A model generated the notes under the pieces. That model was not told the DNA's origin and did no database searches. It saw only the letters and a list, made by a program, of their open reading frames with translations. A stretch of 64,000 bases of DNA from Syntrophobacter sp963666995 (GTDB taxonomy: Bacteria > Desulfobacterota > Syntrophobacteria > Syntrophobacterales > Syntrophobacteraceae), in contig OY762941.1 of assembly GCA_963666995.1 (NCBI GenBank), forward strand, positions 2,790,001 through 2,854,000. Direction: 5' to 3'. A program made the position numbers and the translations under genes. This document shows, in pieces, positions 33,896-43,796 of the stretch. Position 1 is the stretch's first letter, and each line of letters begins with the position of its first letter.

Positions 33896-36482
33896 CCGTG
33901 TACAGATCGTCATAAACGCGGATGCCGGCGGCGCAATCGCCGGATTCCGACAGGTCGATACCGGTCTCCAGGCGATGGATCAATCCGTTGCATCCAGGGC
34001 ACGTGGAATTTCGGCCTCCTTTGGCTCGATCTATGCCTCGATGGCCAAGGTCCGATCCTTTGTGCCCGGGATTTTCGCGGGGTTCGGGGTCATGGAAGTC
34101 GCGAACCAGGTGATTTCGACATCGATCGCGTTCGAACGGCTGCATAAAAGTCTACAGGCAATCGAAGGCGGAGTTGCACCGGGTGCTGCCGAGTTTGAAT
34201 TTATCAAATCAGAGGCGAATCGACTGGGACTCGAACTTTTTTCTACCGCTGACGCGTATAAATCTTTGAGCGCCGCTGCGATGGGCACCAACCTGCAAGG
34301 CGAGCAGACTCGCCGAATATTCACATCCGTGGCCCAGGCGGCGCGAGTCCTGGGCCTGTCGAACGAGCAGGTCACCGGCATTTTTCTCGCCCTTGGCCAA
34401 ATGATCAGCAAGGGCACCGTACAGGCCGAGGAACTTCGCGGACAACTGGGAGAGCGCCTGCCCGGCGCATTCCAGCTTGCCGCAAAGGCGATGAACATGT
34501 CGACCGCCGAGCTCGACAAATACATGGCGAACGGCAATCTGGCGGCGACGGACTTTCTGCCCAAATTCTCAAAGGCGCTGGACGACAGGTTCGGAAAGGA
34601 AGTACCGAACTCGGTATCCCAGACCAGCGCGGCCCTGAATCGTCTGGCCAATGCCGGCAACGAGTTTTCAGGTGTGTTTGCCGAGGAAAGCGGGTTGACG
34701 GCCGGGTATACCAAGTTTGTGGACCTTATGGCGAGGGGATATTCCTTCCTCGCCGATTATCCGGATCGGCTCAGACGTTGGGCGGAGGGATTCGAGCAAG
34801 TCCAAAACAGATGGCAGATATGGCCCAATGGAGGGTTTTTTGATGCCTTGGATAATGCCGGCAGGTATAGCCAGACAAAGCATCCGACCCAGCCCGGCGT
34901 TGCCGCGGTCCTGCAGGCGCCGTATGCATCGCGGACCATGTGGGGAAATACCGGACTCGATGAGGATACGCGACGCGTTCAGGACTTCAACCTGGCCGCC
35001 CAGGTGGCCAAAAAACGCCAGGAAGAATGGACCAGGGCCGTGGAAGCATCGAGGACTCCCCTGCAAATCCTCAACGATGAAATGTCCAAGTACAATCGGT
35101 GGCTGCGGGAGGGCCTGCCGCAGTCTCAGTTTGACCAACTCGAGCGGAAGGCGAAAGAGGATTATCAGAAGGCCACTAACAGGGACACGGTAACACCCCT
35201 GAACATCGAAGAGCTTTCGAGGAGACTTACCCAGTTCGACATGAAGTACATGGAGACCCTGCAATCCCTCGCAAGCGCGGATAACGAATTCTATGCCAAT
35301 CAGGCTGAGCGCTCGGGCGAATTCTACAAGGCCGAAGAAATCCGCATGAACGAGCGCATGTCAAAAAGGCGGGGCGCCTACGATAAGGACATGGCTCTAT
35401 TGGCGGAATCTCTGAAGGAAATGGAGCGAGAGGTCGGGCAGTATGAACTGGTGAATCCCGATGTGGAGGCACGCCTCGGGGCACTGCGGCAACTGCTCAA
35501 GGAACTCAGAAACAACGAGGGGGCGAGGAAAGCGCAAATCGACGCGCAGGAACGCGAGCAGGCCGGATACAACACGACACTGAAAACCGATGAGAGAAAC
35601 GAACAGCTCGCTCAATTGAACCTTGATTATGCGAAGCTTACCGGGTCCATGCAGGCCCAATTGACAGCCGAAATCGCACTCATCGATGCCACTGCCAGGC
35701 GATATGAACTTGAGCATCCTGGCGAGCTTTCAGAGGCATATCGCAAGGTTGCAAATGAGCAGAAGAAGAGCCTGATGATCCAGAAAGACGGTTCGTTTGG
35801 ATCCGGGTTCTGGGATGCGCTGGATAAATACAAGAGGACCCTTCCCACGGCATTCCAGGAGGGCGGCAAAGTGTTTGACTCCTTGAAACAGGGAATCGGC
35901 GATGCGGCGGACGCCCTGGCCGACTTCACCACGACCGGCAAAATGGATTTCTCCAGTTTTGCCGACTCGGTGCTTAAAGACATTCTCAGGATCGAATATG
36001 AAGCCCTCCTCACCAGGGCGATTATGGGGGGCAGTTCCGGAGCCGGGCTGGTAGGCTGGCTGGGAGGGCTGTTGGGGAGCGGAAGCACCGGACCGACGAT
36101 GGGGGCCAATGGGGTGGAAACCTATGCGGGAATCGGCCACAGCGGAGGCATGGCCGGGGCTCTTCCGGATGGGAGGTCCGTTCCCGCGCACCTGTTTTGG
36201 AGTGCCCCCCGCCTGCATGGCGGTCTGGCCCCGGATGAATTCCCGGCCATCCTGCAGAGCGGCGAGCGCGTTCTCAACCGCAGGGAAACAGCAGCTTACA
36301 GCCAGGGTGGCCGCGCCCCGAACGTTACTGTGAACGTCGATAACCGGACCGGCATGCCTATTTCTAAGGACAACGTGAGCGTCACTCAGAGCCTGGAAGG
36401 AACGGTGGTTGGGATTGTGCTGAAGAACTACGCCCGGGGCGGGGACATCTGGAAGATGATACGAGGGGGCAAGAATGGCTGA
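33885..36482 (+). CDS. Tape measure protein
   Basis: An 865-residue, largely helical protein. The N-terminal ~270 residues are a lambda-tape-measure-type domain (DAGGAIAGFRQVDTGLQAMD ... GQMISKGTVQAEELRGQLGERLPGAFQLA), the middle is coiled-coil, and residues ~660-865 hold the C-terminal TMP motif (GDAADALADFTTTGKMDFSS) followed by a Gly-rich end with HGGLAPDEFPAILQSGERVL, which is typical of tail-tape measure C termini. It sets tail length; at about 1.5 angstrom per residue the tail would be near 130 nm. Overlaps the chaperone stop by 11 nt and the next gene by 8. Confidence 0.92.
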   Translation: MADNRVQIVINADAGGAIAGFRQVDTGLQAMDQSVASRARGISASFGSIYASMAKVRSFVPGIFAGFGVMEVANQVISTSIAFERLHKSLQAIEGGVAPGAAEFEFIKSEANRLGLELFSTADAYKSLSAAAMGTNLQGEQTRRIFTSVAQAARVLGLSNEQVTGIFLALGQMISKGTVQAEELRGQLGERLPGAFQLAAKAMNMSTAELDKYMANGNLAATDFLPKFSKALDDRFGKEVPNSVSQTSAALNRLANAGNEFSGVFAEESGLTAGYTKFVDLMARGYSFLADYPDRLRRWAEGFEQVQNRWQIWPNGGFFDALDNAGRYSQTKHPTQPGVAAVLQAPYASRTMWGNTGLDEDTRRVQDFNLAAQVAKKRQEEWTRAVEASRTPLQILNDEMSKYNRWLREGLPQSQFDQLERKAKEDYQKATNRDTVTPLNIEELSRRLTQFDMKYMETLQSLASADNEFYANQAERSGEFYKAEEIRMNERMSKRRGAYDKDMALLAESLKEMEREVGQYELVNPDVEARLGALRQLLKELRNNEGARKAQIDAQEREQAGYNTTLKTDERNEQLAQLNLDYAKLTGSMQAQLTAEIALIDATARRYELEHPGELSEAYRKVANEQKKSLMIQKDGSFGSGFWDALDKYKRTLPTAFQEGGKVFDSLKQGIGDAADALADFTTTGKMDFSSFADSVLKDILRIEYEALLTRAIMGGSSGAGLVGWLGGLLGSGSTGPTMGANGVETYAGIGHSGGMAGALPDGRSVPAHLFWSAPRLHGGLAPDEFPAILQSGERVLNRRETAAYSQGGRAPNVTVNVDNRTGMPISKDNVSVTQSLEGTVVGIVLKNYARGGDIWKMIRGGKNG

Positions 36483-36825
36483 TTTCCCGGCGCTGAGTAT
36501 TACACCGGCAATCGATGGGTGGACCGAACAGAAGGCATTCGACCCGACGATCCGGGCACAATCGGAAGCCGGATATACGAAGACCCGCGCACGGACCACC
36601 CGGATTCCGAAAAAATACACCATCACCTACTCTCCGACTCCTCTTGCCGACAAGCAGGCGATCGCGGCGTTCGAAGACACGGTAAAGGTCGGTGCTGATT
36701 CCTTCAACTGGACGCACCCGATCGACAACGTGGTGAAGGTCGTGAGGTTCGCCGAACCGGTGAAGTACTCGGTCCTGTGGCACAAAAACTGGTGGAAAAT
36801 CGATATGGTGCTGGAAGAGGTGTGA
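36475..36825 (+). CDS. Lambda M-like minor tail protein
   Basis: A 116-residue beta-rich protein (MADFPALSITPAIDGWTEQK; TPLADKQAIAAFEDTVKVG; PVKYSVLWHKNWWKIDMVL) with the pattern of the phage minor tail M family, a piece of the distal tail that links the tube to the hub. Its start overlaps the tape measure end by 8 bp. Confidence 0.8.
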   Translation: MADFPALSITPAIDGWTEQKAFDPTIRAQSEAGYTKTRARTTRIPKKYTITYSPTPLADKQAIAAFEDTVKVGADSFNWTHPIDNVVKVVRFAEPVKYSVLWHKNWWKIDMVLEEV

Positions 36826-36884
36826 AGTGTGAAGCAGCTTGGAGCACAGCGAAACCCGGCAGATGATACGAAAGGAAGATCCAC

Positions 36885-37496
36885 GTGAAATCCATCCCGT
36901 CCGTTCTCATCCAGGAGAAGAACAAGCTTGCGACTCCGAACCCGTGGATCGTGCTCCTGGATATCGTGCTCGATTCCACGCACAAGCTTTATTTTTGCAG
37001 CAACAATGAGGACATCACCTTTAGCGGCCAGGTCTACACGGCGTTTCCCTTCGTCCTCGATGCGACTACCGAGAACAACAAGGGCGAGATCCCATCGGTC
37101 TCGCTTAAGGTCGCAAACGTAACGCAAATCATCCACGCCTACCTGGAAGATCTGGATGGAGCGGTCGGGGCAACCGTCACGATCCGCGTGGTGAACGCGG
37201 CGTACCTCTCGCAAAATTACTCCGAACTCGAAATGACCTTCACGGTCGTGAGCACTTCGGCCGACTCGGAATGGATCGAATTTACCCTGGGAGCGCCCAA
37301 TCCATTGCGCCGGCGCTATCCCGTCTACCGGTTCATCTCCGGCCACTGCAACTGGGAATTCAAGGGCCTCGAATGCGATTACAGCGGGTCAGCCTCGGAA
37401 TGCGACCGCTCCTGGGAGCAATGCGAAAAGATCGGGAACACAAAGCGGTTCGGAGGCTACCGCGGACTCTCCGAGAAAGGATGGAAGATTGTTTAA
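36885..37496 (+). CDS. Lambda L-like minor tail protein (DUF1833/L family)
   Basis: A 203-residue protein of the distal tail. The N-terminal ~120 residues are a beta domain; the C-terminal domain carries four cysteines, C155, C164, C173 and C180, in HCNWEFKGLEC and ECDRSWEQC. The same domain in lambda gpL binds an oxygen-sensitive 4Fe-4S cluster, so a cluster is likely here. The gene overlaps the next by 8 bp. The M-L-K order matches lambda. Confidence 0.85.
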   Translation: MKSIPSVLIQEKNKLATPNPWIVLLDIVLDSTHKLYFCSNNEDITFSGQVYTAFPFVLDATTENNKGEIPSVSLKVANVTQIIHAYLEDLDGAVGATVTIRVVNAAYLSQNYSELEMTFTVVSTSADSEWIEFTLGAPNPLRRRYPVYRFISGHCNWEFKGLECDYSGSASECDRSWEQCEKIGNTKRFGGYRGLSEKGWKIV

Positions 37497-37887
37497 CACT
37501 ATCGATCTTCTTGGAAAGGAATTCGAAATGGGAGACCGCGGCCCGGATACGTATGACTGCTACGGCCTCGTTTGCGAAATCCGACGCAGGGCCGGAAAGC
37601 CGGTCCCCGAAGACTATACGCATTCAACCGATCCGCAGAGCTGCCACGTGCAGATCGAGCACGCCGCTGAAAATTACCTTGTAGAGCTTCCCGGGCCGGA
37701 GCCGTTCTGCCTTGTGACCTTTAAGCTCGTTCCGCCCTGGACGTCTCACATCGGGGTGGTTCTCGCAAACCGCTTTCAGTTCATCCATATCATGAGGGGC
37801 TGCCGCGTGGCGGTCGAGCGGCTCGACTCCATTTCGTGGAAGCACAGAATAACGGGATTCTGGGAGACGACATCTTATGGACGATAG
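37489..37887 (+). CDS. Lambda K-like NlpC/P60 tail peptidase
   Basis: A 132-residue cysteine peptidase-fold protein: catalytic Cys24 in DTYDCYGLVCEI and His87 in PPWTSHIGVVLAN, with the third residue near FIHIMRG. In lambda gpK this domain acts at the tail tip, and in other phages it cuts host peptidoglycan. It lacks the N-terminal Mov34 domain of full K, so it is the minimal NlpC part. Overlaps the L-like gene by 8 bp and the hub gene by 11. Confidence 0.88.
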   Translation: MFNTIDLLGKEFEMGDRGPDTYDCYGLVCEIRRRAGKPVPEDYTHSTDPQSCHVQIEHAAENYLVELPGPEPFCLVTFKLVPPWTSHIGVVLANRFQFIHIMRGCRVAVERLDSISWKHRITGFWETTSYGR

Positions 37888-40800
37888 AGCCCTCATCCCC
37901 ATTTCTTCCGACTCGCTCCAGGTGGTGACCGTCGATCATCCCTTCCGGAGGGAAGAGCGCCGCCTCAAAGTCGTCGAATGGCGACGGGGTTTGACCGTAT
38001 CGGATCTCGTAAAAGCCCACGTGCCGGAAGGCATGCGGGTGAAGACGTTCCTGAACGGCCGGGAAATCCTGCCCGTCGATTGGCTTTCCGCCTACCCCCT
38101 GCCGGGCCAACAGCTCATGATCGTTCCGGACCTGGGGGGCGGCGATGCGCTGAAAAGCGTCTTCCGCGTCGTTTTGATGATCGCCATCATGGTGGCGGCA
38201 TGGTATGTAGGCGGCCCTGCATTGCTCGGGCTGGAAGGAACGGCACTCAATCTCTTCGTCGCCGGCGTAACGATGGTGGGCGGCCTGCTCGTAAGCTACC
38301 TCATCCCTCCCGCCGCGACCACCTCGACCCCCGATAACGCCCTCGACAGCAAGGGATACGCCTGGTCGCCCCAGAACACCGAACAGCAGGGGGTCCCGGT
38401 CGCAAGGTGGTACGGAACGAACAAGGTCTACGGGAACATCGTCTCAAGCTACATCGATTCGAAAGGTGACGACCAGTACCTGAACGCGCTCGTCTGCCTC
38501 GGCCTGGGACCCATAAAGCGCCTTAGCGACTTTCAGCTAAACGATCAGCCGGCGAAGAACTTTAAAAACGTTTCAGTCAAGACCCGCTACGGGCATCTCA
38601 ATCAAAGCGCCATCGGCTATTTCAAAAACACCAAGGTCGAATATCCCGCGTCCGTGCTGCTCGAATACAACAGCCCCTATGTTTACGTGACCATCGGAAA
38701 CGACTTCGATGCACTGGAGGTCGATCTTTCCTGGCCAAGCGGCCTCTGGGACGGGACGGGGACCAATCTCGCAAGGCTTTCAATCGACCTTGAAGTGAAG
38801 ACGCGAAAGGTCGGATCGTCCACCTGGATAAACCTCTCCGAGCCGCGTACGGGCTATAACAGGGTATTTATTTCAACTCCCAGGTGGAGTCGCGGGAAGT
38901 GGGTGGATCCCGGAGACGATTCGGACTGGAGCGGAATCGATACCGTATGGTTCGAAGTCGAAGCCGGGTCGACCGATCCCGACGCTCATTACGAGGGGGA
39001 AACGTCGGACGCATATACAACCACCTGGCGCTGGATCGGGTCCTACGGCGGGGAATACATCGCGACCGGGCCGGATACCGAGACCAAGGTCAGCGTCTCC
39101 GGAAAGCAGACGAGCACGAAGCGGATCACCCTCACCTACCAGGTCCCCGACGATCAGCACGGGCAGTATGAAGTCTCCCTTAAGCGTCTTACCGCAAAGT
39201 ATACGCCTGCCTCCAAGTACGGCCAGGACACCTATTTTGCGGGGGTGGCCGAGGTCCTTACCGACGCGTTCCAGTACCCGAGGCAGGTCCTCGTGGGAGC
39301 GCGGGCCAAGGCGACGGACCAGCTCTCCGGGTCCTTAAAGTTTTCCTGCATGATGGACGGCGCAATCATCCAGGTCGGGCACGGCGTAGGGAACGAAGGC
39401 TCCTACAACCTTCATACGTCCGGCAGCTCGACCCTTGTTACAACGACGCACAGCGGGTTCATGCCGGTCGAAGTCGGCGATGAAATCATCGCAAACGGCC
39501 AGTCGCGCCGGGTCGTGGAGTTTGTCGGAAACGACTCGGTGAGGGTGCATGAAGCCGTCAATTGGGACAACGGCGGGGCCGGGTATCCCTTCACCTGGAG
39601 GCACTGGACTTTCAATTTTTCGAATAACCCCGCCTGGGTTGCCTACGATGTCTTGACGCAGCCGGTCATATCGGGTTCCGGAACAACGCAGGATCCGTAC
39701 GTTGTGAGGCGCTTTGACGGGATCGACCCGGCCCGGATCGATTTTGTGAAATTCAAGGAATGGGCCGATTACTGCGACGAACAGGTGAGCGACGGGACGG
39801 GAGACCCCTTCGATGAGGACGTTTCCTATGCCATTGACGACCGCGTGCGGTATGCCGACCGGATCTATAAGTGCATCCACGCGACAACCGCTCCGTCTCC
39901 GGGCCCGCTAAACGCCACTTATTGGGCTATAACCACGGAAGGGCTGGAGAACCGGATCACCTTTAACGGAGGCTTCGACTACGATACGACGATGCTCGAA
40001 GCCGTGGCGAAGGTGCTCCAGGTGGGCCGGGCCGCCCCGGTGTGGAGCGGAGCCAATTTTACCGTCGCGATCGATAAGCCATCGGACCCGGTAAACCTCT
40101 ACACGGTCGGAAACATCGAGGAATCAAAATTCAAGGAAACCTTCCTGCCCCTGGAAGAACGGGCGACCGAAATCGAAATAGACTATGTCGACGGGGACGA
40201 TACCTGGGAACGGACCAAGCTCACGGTCTACCGGCCGGACATCGCCAAATCGACCGGGTACCGGGCTTCTCTTGAACTCTTTGGCGTAACGAAGCAGAGC
40301 GAAGCCTGGCGCGCCGGCATGTACCGCCTCATGTGCAACAAGCACCTCGTTCGCACGGTTGAAATCGATCTCGATATCGAGGCCATAAACGCAAGCATAG
40401 GCGATGTGGTCTATATCCAGCACGATGTTCCGCAGTGGGGAGAAGGCGGAAGGGTCGTTTCGGCAACGCAAAGCACCGTCACGATCGATAAGGAAGTAAC
40501 GCTCGATCCGGAGCTGTCCTATAAGGTGATCGTGAGACTCTCTGACGATATGCTTGCGGAACGCCTGGTGACGGGAGTTGTTATTTCAAACGATCCCGGA
40601 ACGACGCTTGAAGTCTCGATTCCCTTCTCCCCGGTCCCTCAGCAATACGACGTCTACGCTTTCGGCCAGGTCGATACGGTGACGAAACCCTTCCGGGTGG
40701 TCGAAATAAAGAAATCGGGCGATCAGAAGTGCACGCTTTCATGCCTCGAATACCGGCCCGAAGTCTACCAGTTCGAAGCGTCCGCCCCGAGTCCCAGAAG

Positions 40801-42415
40801 CTCGGCACAGCAGGCGCTTCTTTCCATGCAGCCCAAACGGGTGGCGCTTTCCGAAATAAGCGTTCAAAGCATTAACGGAATCGTCGAAAAAGGGATCGAT
40901 ATCGACTTCGACCCCACCGATGACGGCCGCTACAAGTGCTCCAAAGTGTGGTACCGAAAAGACGGAACGAACGGGCAAAAATCCGAATGGATGTTTGCCG
41001 GGACCTGCACGGGAACGAGCTACCAGATCATCGGGGTCGACCGCAAAACCCGGTACGCCGTGGCCCTCCTTCCGGTAAACCAGTCGGACAAGAAGCTTTT
41101 CATAGAATATGCAACTCTTCATTACATCACGATTTCAGGGGTCGTGCGGGTGGCGGATCTGCTCTACAGCAGCGGGACGAACGCCGATACCCTGGAACCC
41201 GCCGAAGCCGCGGCGACGTCCGGGGCCGTTATCGGAGACGGGTCGACCGTTTTAGGAAACCTCAAGAAATCGGACGGAGAAACCCTCGTAACCGAGGAAG
41301 ATCTCCTCTTGAATAACCTTCTTGCCCGTACGATCACGCTTCAGCCCGGAGGGAAATTCGTTTCCGCGGCGTCTCCAAATCCCCGGATCGAGATCACCGA
41401 CACCTTGATTGCAGGATACTCCGATGCAACGACAAAGGAGTTCTACCTCCAGGCGAGCGACGGCCGGGCATATGCCGGCGGCGGGGCGGTGGTGCTTGAC
41501 AGTACGGGGGTTACCATTGCCGCCTATGTGGGGTCCGGATTGGTGCATGGCGGCAGTGTAAACGACCCAGCCGCCATCTCATGGGTATGTGATTCGAACA
41601 TCATTGGCATGAGCTATGCGGAACTGAATGGGAGTACCGGATACTCCCTTTATCACCATGTTTTGATCAAAGGCAGCACAGAGACGTCAATAACCCTGCA
41701 AATAACCCCTGGTCATGCCCGAAGCCTCGTTATTGATACGGACACTGTTGACGTCGGCGGCGCTCAGATTAAATCGACGCTGGCGGCGGGAACGGCGCCA
41801 ATAAGCGTTGTATCACCAACACTCTGCGCAAACCTCAATGCCGACCTCCTCGACGGTCTAGAGGCAATCGATTTTTTCCCGGCTTCGGGCGGGCAACTTA
41901 CCGGCAGCAGCATCTCCCGGGACGTGGATGACAGCTATCTCAATATCCACGGGGGCCACGGGGTTTCTTACGGGGGCTCGATCACCGCCTACGGCCGGGA
42001 TCACGCAACCCTGCCCGGAAACACATACCTGGGATTCGGAGGCTACGACGCGACGGGGATCCTGGCGGTGAGGCACCGCAGCAGCTCTTCATGGGACAAT
42101 GTTGTCTCGATCGATCCCAACGGAAACGTGACGATCGGGTCCGGCAGCACGTTCCCGAGCGGCGGAGCGAATGTCTTCAGCGTAAAGTCCGGCACGGCCC
42201 CGAGTGCCGGGTTTTCGGATTCGTTCCAGCTCTACAGCGCCGATATCGCCGCGGGCAACGCCGCTCCTCATTTCAGGACCGAAAACGGCGCTATAATCCG
42301 ACTTTATCAGCAATCCCATATCGCGGACCCAACCGCCGATCTGACAAGCCTGCGGACCGCAGTGATGGCCATCCTTACCGCCCTCGAAAATACGAGGCTT
42401 TTAGCCGCATCATAG
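37877..42415 (+). CDS. Tail hub/host-specificity protein, lambda I-J fusion
   Basis: A 1512-residue protein. Residues 1-~150 correspond to lambda I: a ubiquitin-like opening and two hydrophobic segments (VFRVVLMIAIMVAAWYVGG; LNLFVAGVTMVGGLLVSYLI). From ~155 begins the J-like hub (PQNTEQQGVPVARWYGTNKV; LGLGPIKRLSDFQLND), with fibronectin-like domains and the DUF1983-type central region, then a Gly/Ser fibre end. J recognises the receptor and opens the way for DNA. I and J are separate genes in lambda. The last ~330 residues are beta-repeat fibre sequence. Confidence 0.88.
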   Translation: MDDRALIPISSDSLQVVTVDHPFRREERRLKVVEWRRGLTVSDLVKAHVPEGMRVKTFLNGREILPVDWLSAYPLPGQQLMIVPDLGGGDALKSVFRVVLMIAIMVAAWYVGGPALLGLEGTALNLFVAGVTMVGGLLVSYLIPPAATTSTPDNALDSKGYAWSPQNTEQQGVPVARWYGTNKVYGNIVSSYIDSKGDDQYLNALVCLGLGPIKRLSDFQLNDQPAKNFKNVSVKTRYGHLNQSAIGYFKNTKVEYPASVLLEYNSPYVYVTIGNDFDALEVDLSWPSGLWDGTGTNLARLSIDLEVKTRKVGSSTWINLSEPRTGYNRVFISTPRWSRGKWVDPGDDSDWSGIDTVWFEVEAGSTDPDAHYEGETSDAYTTTWRWIGSYGGEYIATGPDTETKVSVSGKQTSTKRITLTYQVPDDQHGQYEVSLKRLTAKYTPASKYGQDTYFAGVAEVLTDAFQYPRQVLVGARAKATDQLSGSLKFSCMMDGAIIQVGHGVGNEGSYNLHTSGSSTLVTTTHSGFMPVEVGDEIIANGQSRRVVEFVGNDSVRVHEAVNWDNGGAGYPFTWRHWTFNFSNNPAWVAYDVLTQPVISGSGTTQDPYVVRRFDGIDPARIDFVKFKEWADYCDEQVSDGTGDPFDEDVSYAIDDRVRYADRIYKCIHATTAPSPGPLNATYWAITTEGLENRITFNGGFDYDTTMLEAVAKVLQVGRAAPVWSGANFTVAIDKPSDPVNLYTVGNIEESKFKETFLPLEERATEIEIDYVDGDDTWERTKLTVYRPDIAKSTGYRASLELFGVTKQSEAWRAGMYRLMCNKHLVRTVEIDLDIEAINASIGDVVYIQHDVPQWGEGGRVVSATQSTVTIDKEVTLDPELSYKVIVRLSDDMLAERLVTGVVISNDPGTTLEVSIPFSPVPQQYDVYAFGQVDTVTKPFRVVEIKKSGDQKCTLSCLEYRPEVYQFEASAPSPRSSAQQALLSMQPKRVALSEISVQSINGIVEKGIDIDFDPTDDGRYKCSKVWYRKDGTNGQKSEWMFAGTCTGTSYQIIGVDRKTRYAVALLPVNQSDKKLFIEYATLHYITISGVVRVADLLYSSGTNADTLEPAEAAATSGAVIGDGSTVLGNLKKSDGETLVTEEDLLLNNLLARTITLQPGGKFVSAASPNPRIEITDTLIAGYSDATTKEFYLQASDGRAYAGGGAVVLDSTGVTIAAYVGSGLVHGGSVNDPAAISWVCDSNIIGMSYAELNGSTGYSLYHHVLIKGSTETSITLQITPGHARSLVIDTDTVDVGGAQIKSTLAAGTAPISVVSPTLCANLNADLLDGLEAIDFFPASGGQLTGSSISRDVDDSYLNIHGGHGVSYGGSITAYGRDHATLPGNTYLGFGGYDATGILAVRHRSSSSWDNVVSIDPNGNVTIGSGSTFPSGGANVFSVKSGTAPSAGFSDSFQLYSADIAAGNAAPHFRTENGAIIRLYQQSHIADPTADLTSLRTAVMAILTALENTRLLAAS

Positions 42416-42424
42416 GAGATTGGG

Positions 42425-42721
42425 ATGATCGCAATCAGCAAGACCGTAACGATGACTTCCTGCAGGATCGAACTGCTGGAACTGGTTCTCTCAAGGACCG
42501 GGATCGAAGCTTCGGCCCGCCTGTCTCTCATGGACCCTGACGGAGCGATCCAGGAGCGCCGGAGCGTGAACATCCCCGACCCCGTAAGCTTCATATCCCG
42601 GTTCATTCCGGACTATAAGGCGATCTTTGACGCCGCCGACGAGGAACTCACACCGGTCCTCGGCGGAACAGGGGTCACTGCCAATGATGATGTGACTCTC
42701 CACTCTCAATCCGGAGAATGA
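42425..42721 (+). CDS. Small phage tail-fibre region protein
   Basis: A 98-residue protein (MIAISKTVTMTSCRIELLEL; DGAIQERRSVNIPDPVSFIS) of unknown function. It starts 9 bp after the hub and its stop overlaps the next start (ATGA). Probably a tail tip or fibre accessory protein by position only. Confidence 0.6.
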   Translation: MIAISKTVTMTSCRIELLELVLSRTGIEASARLSLMDPDGAIQERRSVNIPDPVSFISRFIPDYKAIFDAADEELTPVLGGTGVTANDDVTLHSQSGE

Positions 42722-43482
42722 AAGGATTTGCCATGATCGTGGAGGCGAAGCCCCTTGGGGCGATCGGCAAGCCGATCCCCTGGGCGGACATATCCAAGGT
42801 CGGCTCTTCCCTGGCCGATCTAGCCACCCGCAATGCCGAGGATCTCAATGCCGGGAACCTCCCCTGGGAGCGCATGCCCATCGGTGCGGGAACGTGGGCA
42901 TTATCTGATGACTCAGCCTTAAAACTTGCTGCAGGCAAGGTGTGGGCCATCAAGGATCATAGTGATTCAACTATCGCCTCGGTGAAGGAAGACGGCACTG
43001 CGTATTTTCTGAATCGGGTCGGCATCGGGACAGCGGATCCGACCGGGAAACTGATGATCGCCAATTCGGGCGCCAGTGTCGAAAAAACCCTCTTTAGCAT
43101 GGGCGGCAATGCGAACACCGTCTATCTTTATCCCAATAACACCGTCTTCCATACTTATCTCTGTGCCAATTCCCTCTACAGCATCCTGGGAAATAACGGA
43201 GCGGGCGCCAGCGGAGAAATTCGTTTCTATGTGGGGTCTCCCGCTTACGATCAAAGCGGGCAGAAGATGGTCATTAAAGGTTCGGGCAATGTCGGGATTC
43301 GGAAGACGGCCCCGCTCACCGCCTTGGATATCCACGCAGATGTGTTGACCCTTGATACGCCGAAAACACCGGCTTCGGCCGGAGACGCCGGCCATCAGGG
43401 GGATATTTGTTGGGATGCCTCCTATGTATATGTGTGTATTGCTGCAAATGCTTGGAAACGGGCCGCTTTATCCTCTTGGTAG
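42718..43482 (+). CDS. Putative tail fibre protein
   Basis: A 254-residue protein with an N-terminal attachment-like region (MIVEAKPLGAIGKPIPWADI; DLNAGNLPWERMP) and a C-terminal part of short strands (VGIGTADPTGKLMI; GNVGIRKTAPLTALDI) of the collagen-free fibre type, seen in many phage fibres and bacterial adhesin-like proteins. Likely receptor-binding. Two starts, ATG 42718 and ATG 42733, are possible. Confidence 0.65.
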   Translation: MKGFAMIVEAKPLGAIGKPIPWADISKVGSSLADLATRNAEDLNAGNLPWERMPIGAGTWALSDDSALKLAAGKVWAIKDHSDSTIASVKEDGTAYFLNRVGIGTADPTGKLMIANSGASVEKTLFSMGGNANTVYLYPNNTVFHTYLCANSLYSILGNNGAGASGEIRFYVGSPAYDQSGQKMVIKGSGNVGIRKTAPLTALDIHADVLTLDTPKTPASAGDAGHQGDICWDASYVYVCIAANAWKRAALSSW

Positions 43483-43500
43483 AAAGGGAAAGGAAATCAA

Positions 43501-43779
43501 ATGGGCGACAATAAGACATTGTATGTGGGAATTCCGGCGAGTTCCTATGTGGAAAAGAAAGGGCTCGGCTTGGTGCATCTGATGAAAATCGGCGCGCAAT
43601 ACGTTGAGGTGGTTGAAAAATTCAATTCAGAAACCGGCCAGGCGGCGGACCCCGAGACCTATTCAATCAGCATTAACGACCTCAACGCAAAAAAGGAAGT
43701 CATCCAGGGACAAATCGGAGTCTTACAGGCCGAGATCGGCGATATCGATGTGCTGATGGCCGATCTGCAAGCTCTCTAA
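43501..43779 (+). CDS. Small protein of the tail fibre cluster
   Basis: A 92-residue acidic protein (MGDNKTLYVGIPASSYVEKK) with a helical end (VIQGQIGVLQAEIGDIDVLM) that could form a coiled coil. Role unknown. Starts 18 bp after the fibre stop, in line with the other genes. Confidence 0.55.
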   Translation: MGDNKTLYVGIPASSYVEKKGLGLVHLMKIGAQYVEVVEKFNSETGQAADPETYSISINDLNAKKEVIQGQIGVLQAEIGDIDVLMADLQAL

Positions 43780-43796
43780 TATCTTGAGGAGATACG

